A stretch of 64,000 nucleotides of DNA from Saururus chinensis (Eukaryota > Streptophyta > Magnoliopsida > Piperales > Saururaceae). Shown here piece after piece: positions 61,739 to 64,000 of the stretch. Each line of letters begins with the position of its first letter. The stretch's first letter is position 1. The stretch covers positions 43,757,178 through 43,821,177 of the forward strand of contig CP141143.1 in assembly GCA_035235625.1 (NCBI GenBank), in the 5' to 3' direction. The notes beneath the pieces are model-generated. The model was not told the origin of the DNA. It saw nothing but the letters and a program-made list of their open reading frames with translations, and did no database searches. The position numbers and the translations under genes were made by a program.

Positions 61739-62742
61739 ATGGTGCTCAAAGGAGTAAACTATATACTAATAGTAAATCCTAGCATCCCTAGAGATCCACT
61801 TGGATCAACCATGGGCCTGGAGATGTAGGTACCAACTGTGCTCATGGACACACTGGCTAGATGTAGATGAGCCTTCCATGATGCTCAAAAACCTAGATGC
61901 ACATGAAGTGCTCAAAGAACTGGGAACCAAAGTCCCGAAGTGCCAAGGTCACAATGAATTGAATTGGAGCTAAAATAACTTAATCAAAATTAGCAAGTCA
62001 TTGTCATAAATTAGGGTTGGAACTCATAATCAAAATCAGAAGAGAATGGCATGAATTAGGGCTGAAATTTATAATCAAAATCAGCAATAGAATAACACAA
62101 ATTAGGGCTAAAAACTCCAATCAAAATCAGCAAGAGAATACCACGAATTTGGGTGGAAACAAATAATCACAATTAGCAATAGAATGTTACGAATTAGGGC
62201 TAAAACTTATAATCAAAATCAGCATAATAAGAGATCAGATTAGGGCTGAAATATATAATCAGAACTAGAATAGTAGAAGATCATATTAGGGCTGAATGAT
62301 ACAATCAAAATCAGGAGGGCTGGACCAAAGGGCTGGTGCATCCCCCCTCTGTAGAGACATTGATATCATCTCCTATTTTCTAGGGTCCGCCCCCTAGAGC
62401 CCTTGCCAACAACCCCCAATTTCTACGGGTTGTCCCCTATATTCTAAGAGCTGCCCCAAATCCAATTCCATCAGACTTATCCTAGTTCGTTTGGACTCTC
62501 TCTGACTCAAATTCCATTCCTAGAGGGTGGGCCCCCCTGATAGACAAAATGGTCCCCGCTTTACCAAGGCCGGACCCCCTAATTCCCAAACGCCCCCCTT
62601 TACATGAAGTTTGGACACCTTATACCCTATTTGGTTATCAAAATCATGCTAATTGTATGATTTCAATCAACTAAGCAATGAAACAAGCACATATAAGTAA
62701 AAAAAAAAAATTTACCTACGATTTGGGATTAGGGATATTACA
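61739..62742 (-). repeat. LTR of the 2.5-kb family, one end lost
   Basis: It starts in mid-LTR (GCTCAAAGGAGTAAACTATA, compare 41857) and ends GGGATATTACA at 62742. It is shortened by deletion, including much of the minisatellite. Confidence 0.75.
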
Positions 62743-62902
62743 CTGCATGTATACTCAATAGATTGGTGGTGAGCCCATATCACACAGAGCTCCCTCCAAC
62801 AGGGAGCTACAACTTCACGACCAAATCAAATAGCTCATTAATAGAGCTTAGACACATACCCTAACCCCATTAGCCTCATCAGACTAGGTTAAGTCCTCTC
62901 TT
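62743..62902. repeat. fragment of the 24374-27801 LTR family
   Basis: GCATGTATACTCAATAGATT, then AGAGCTCCCTCCAA and CTCATTAATAGAGCT match 25370-25490 of the solo LTR, in the same direction. Both ends are truncated, and it is wedged between an LTR end and satellite. Confidence 0.65.
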
Positions 62903-64000
62903 TTTTCATTTGATTCGTCATTATGAACATAACAAATGATTGGGACATCTCTTTAAACTTTAAAGTATGCAATTATTTAGATGTATTCTTAACAAGCTTC
63001 AAGTTTAATCGAATAAAGAATATACCTTTACCAAAACTAGTCCGATTTGTTCATCGTTTAGTGCATTTGATTCAATTTCACGAACTAAGAGAATGAGTTC
63101 AAATTTATTTAAAACTCTTATGTACAAATTCATGACAAGCTTGGGTGATTTAATCTAAAACTATTTAAACAAATGAAAGGATTTAAGTTGATGGTGAGCG
63201 GTCAAATTGCGGTATCAGTTTTTGCATTTAATTCATCATTACAAACGTAATAAATGAATGAGAGGCCTTTTTAAACTTTAAATGATAACGAACATCAATT
63301 TTAAGTAATTCAAAGGATATAACTAGACCAAAAGTTGTTCAAGTGGTTCGTTGTTTAGTGTGTTTCATTCATTCTTATGAACTTAGAGAATGAGTGCATA
63401 TTTATTTACAAAAAATAAAGACAAGTATCTGATGAGCTTCGGTGCTTTGTTTTAAAACTTGTTAAGTGAATGAAATCACATAAGTTAAGGAAACATGGTC
63501 AAACTGTGGTATAACTTTGTCCATTTTATTTGTCATTATGAACATAACAAATGAATGGGAGGTTTCTTTAAAATATAAATGATATAATGATTTGTGCACA
63601 TTAATAACAAACTTCGGTTTTAATCAATTAAAAGGATATAACTAGACTAAAAGTGGTCTAATTGGTTCATCATTTAGTGCAATTAATTCATCCTAACAAA
63701 CTTAGCAAATAAGTACGTGTTTATTTAAAACAATTAAATACACATTTGTGATGAGCTTGGGTGTTTTGTTCTAAAATTAATTAAGCAAATGAAATCACAT
63801 ATGTTAAGGAAGAATGGTCAAATTGTTGTATTTCTTTGTCCTTTTGATTCGTCATTACAAACGTAAAAAATGATTTGACCGATTTGATCATTCTTACAGA
63901 CTACGAGAATGAGTTCTTATTTATTTCCAACTCTTAAGTAAACATTCATGACGAGCTTCAATGATTTGTTCTAAAACTAGTTAAATGAATGAAAGGATTT
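62903..64000. repeat. ~318-bp satellite, block 5
   Basis: Head-to-tail monomers with markers at 63208 (TGCGGTATCA), 63505 and 63824, spacings 297 and 319 bp. It continues past the window edge. Both monomer types are present. Confidence 0.88.

Overview
The window is nuclear DNA from a flowering plant. The evidence is spliced plant-type genes, Ty1/copia and Ty3/gypsy retrotransposons, hAT, PIF/Harbinger, CACTA and Stowaway-like DNA transposons, and one intact gene of the plant DRT100-like leucine-rich-repeat family. I cannot name the species. Gene density is very low. The dense nested insertions and the blocks of a ~318-bp satellite in the right third suggest heterochromatin, probably pericentromeric, but that is inference.

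Left part (1-24 kb). Positions 1-4248 hold the 5' half of a decayed copia element on the minus strand: LTR, a probable long gag intron, gag, protease remnant and integrase. A quiet AT-rich stretch follows. At 8205-11916 lies a 3.7-kb hAT-type element with perfect 8-bp target duplications. It carries broken exons of a WD40-repeat gene and, on the other strand, an RRM fragment resembling chloroplast ribonucleoproteins. Next come a gypsy LTR with the 3' end of its internal region (12075-12835), the one intact gene (13943-15091, minus), an LTR fragment cut by a CACTA end (16399-~18350), a Stowaway-like MITE (20882-21085), and a plus-strand LTR with a 558-bp tandem duplication and a tRNA-iMet primer site at 24197.

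Middle (24-39.7 kb). A 3.4-kb solo LTR (24374-27801) sits inside the leader of that retroelement. A decayed PIF/Harbinger transposon starts at 27977 and encodes a Myb/SANT-like protein and a DDE transposase. It has been split by a 4.3-kb solo LTR (29496-33842), a 320-bp hAT MITE (34062-34381) and a gypsy LTR (36644-36979). At 38537 begins a truncated TIR element of a family whose other copy lies at 58339-59543. Both copies carry a captured piece of a long LTR.

Right part (39.7-64 kb). A ~318-bp satellite occupies 40254-64000. It is interrupted by three LTRs of one ~2.5-kb family and by a large minus-strand gypsy element (46330-61259) that has gag and protease but no recognisable pol. That element is itself invaded by a 6.3-kb LTR copy (48262-54540), which contains a further 1.4-kb solo LTR (51339-52763), and by the TIR element at 58339. 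Five nested insertions have exact target-site duplications, and another has one mismatch, so the order of insertion can be read directly. No tRNA, rRNA or CRISPR feature was recognised.
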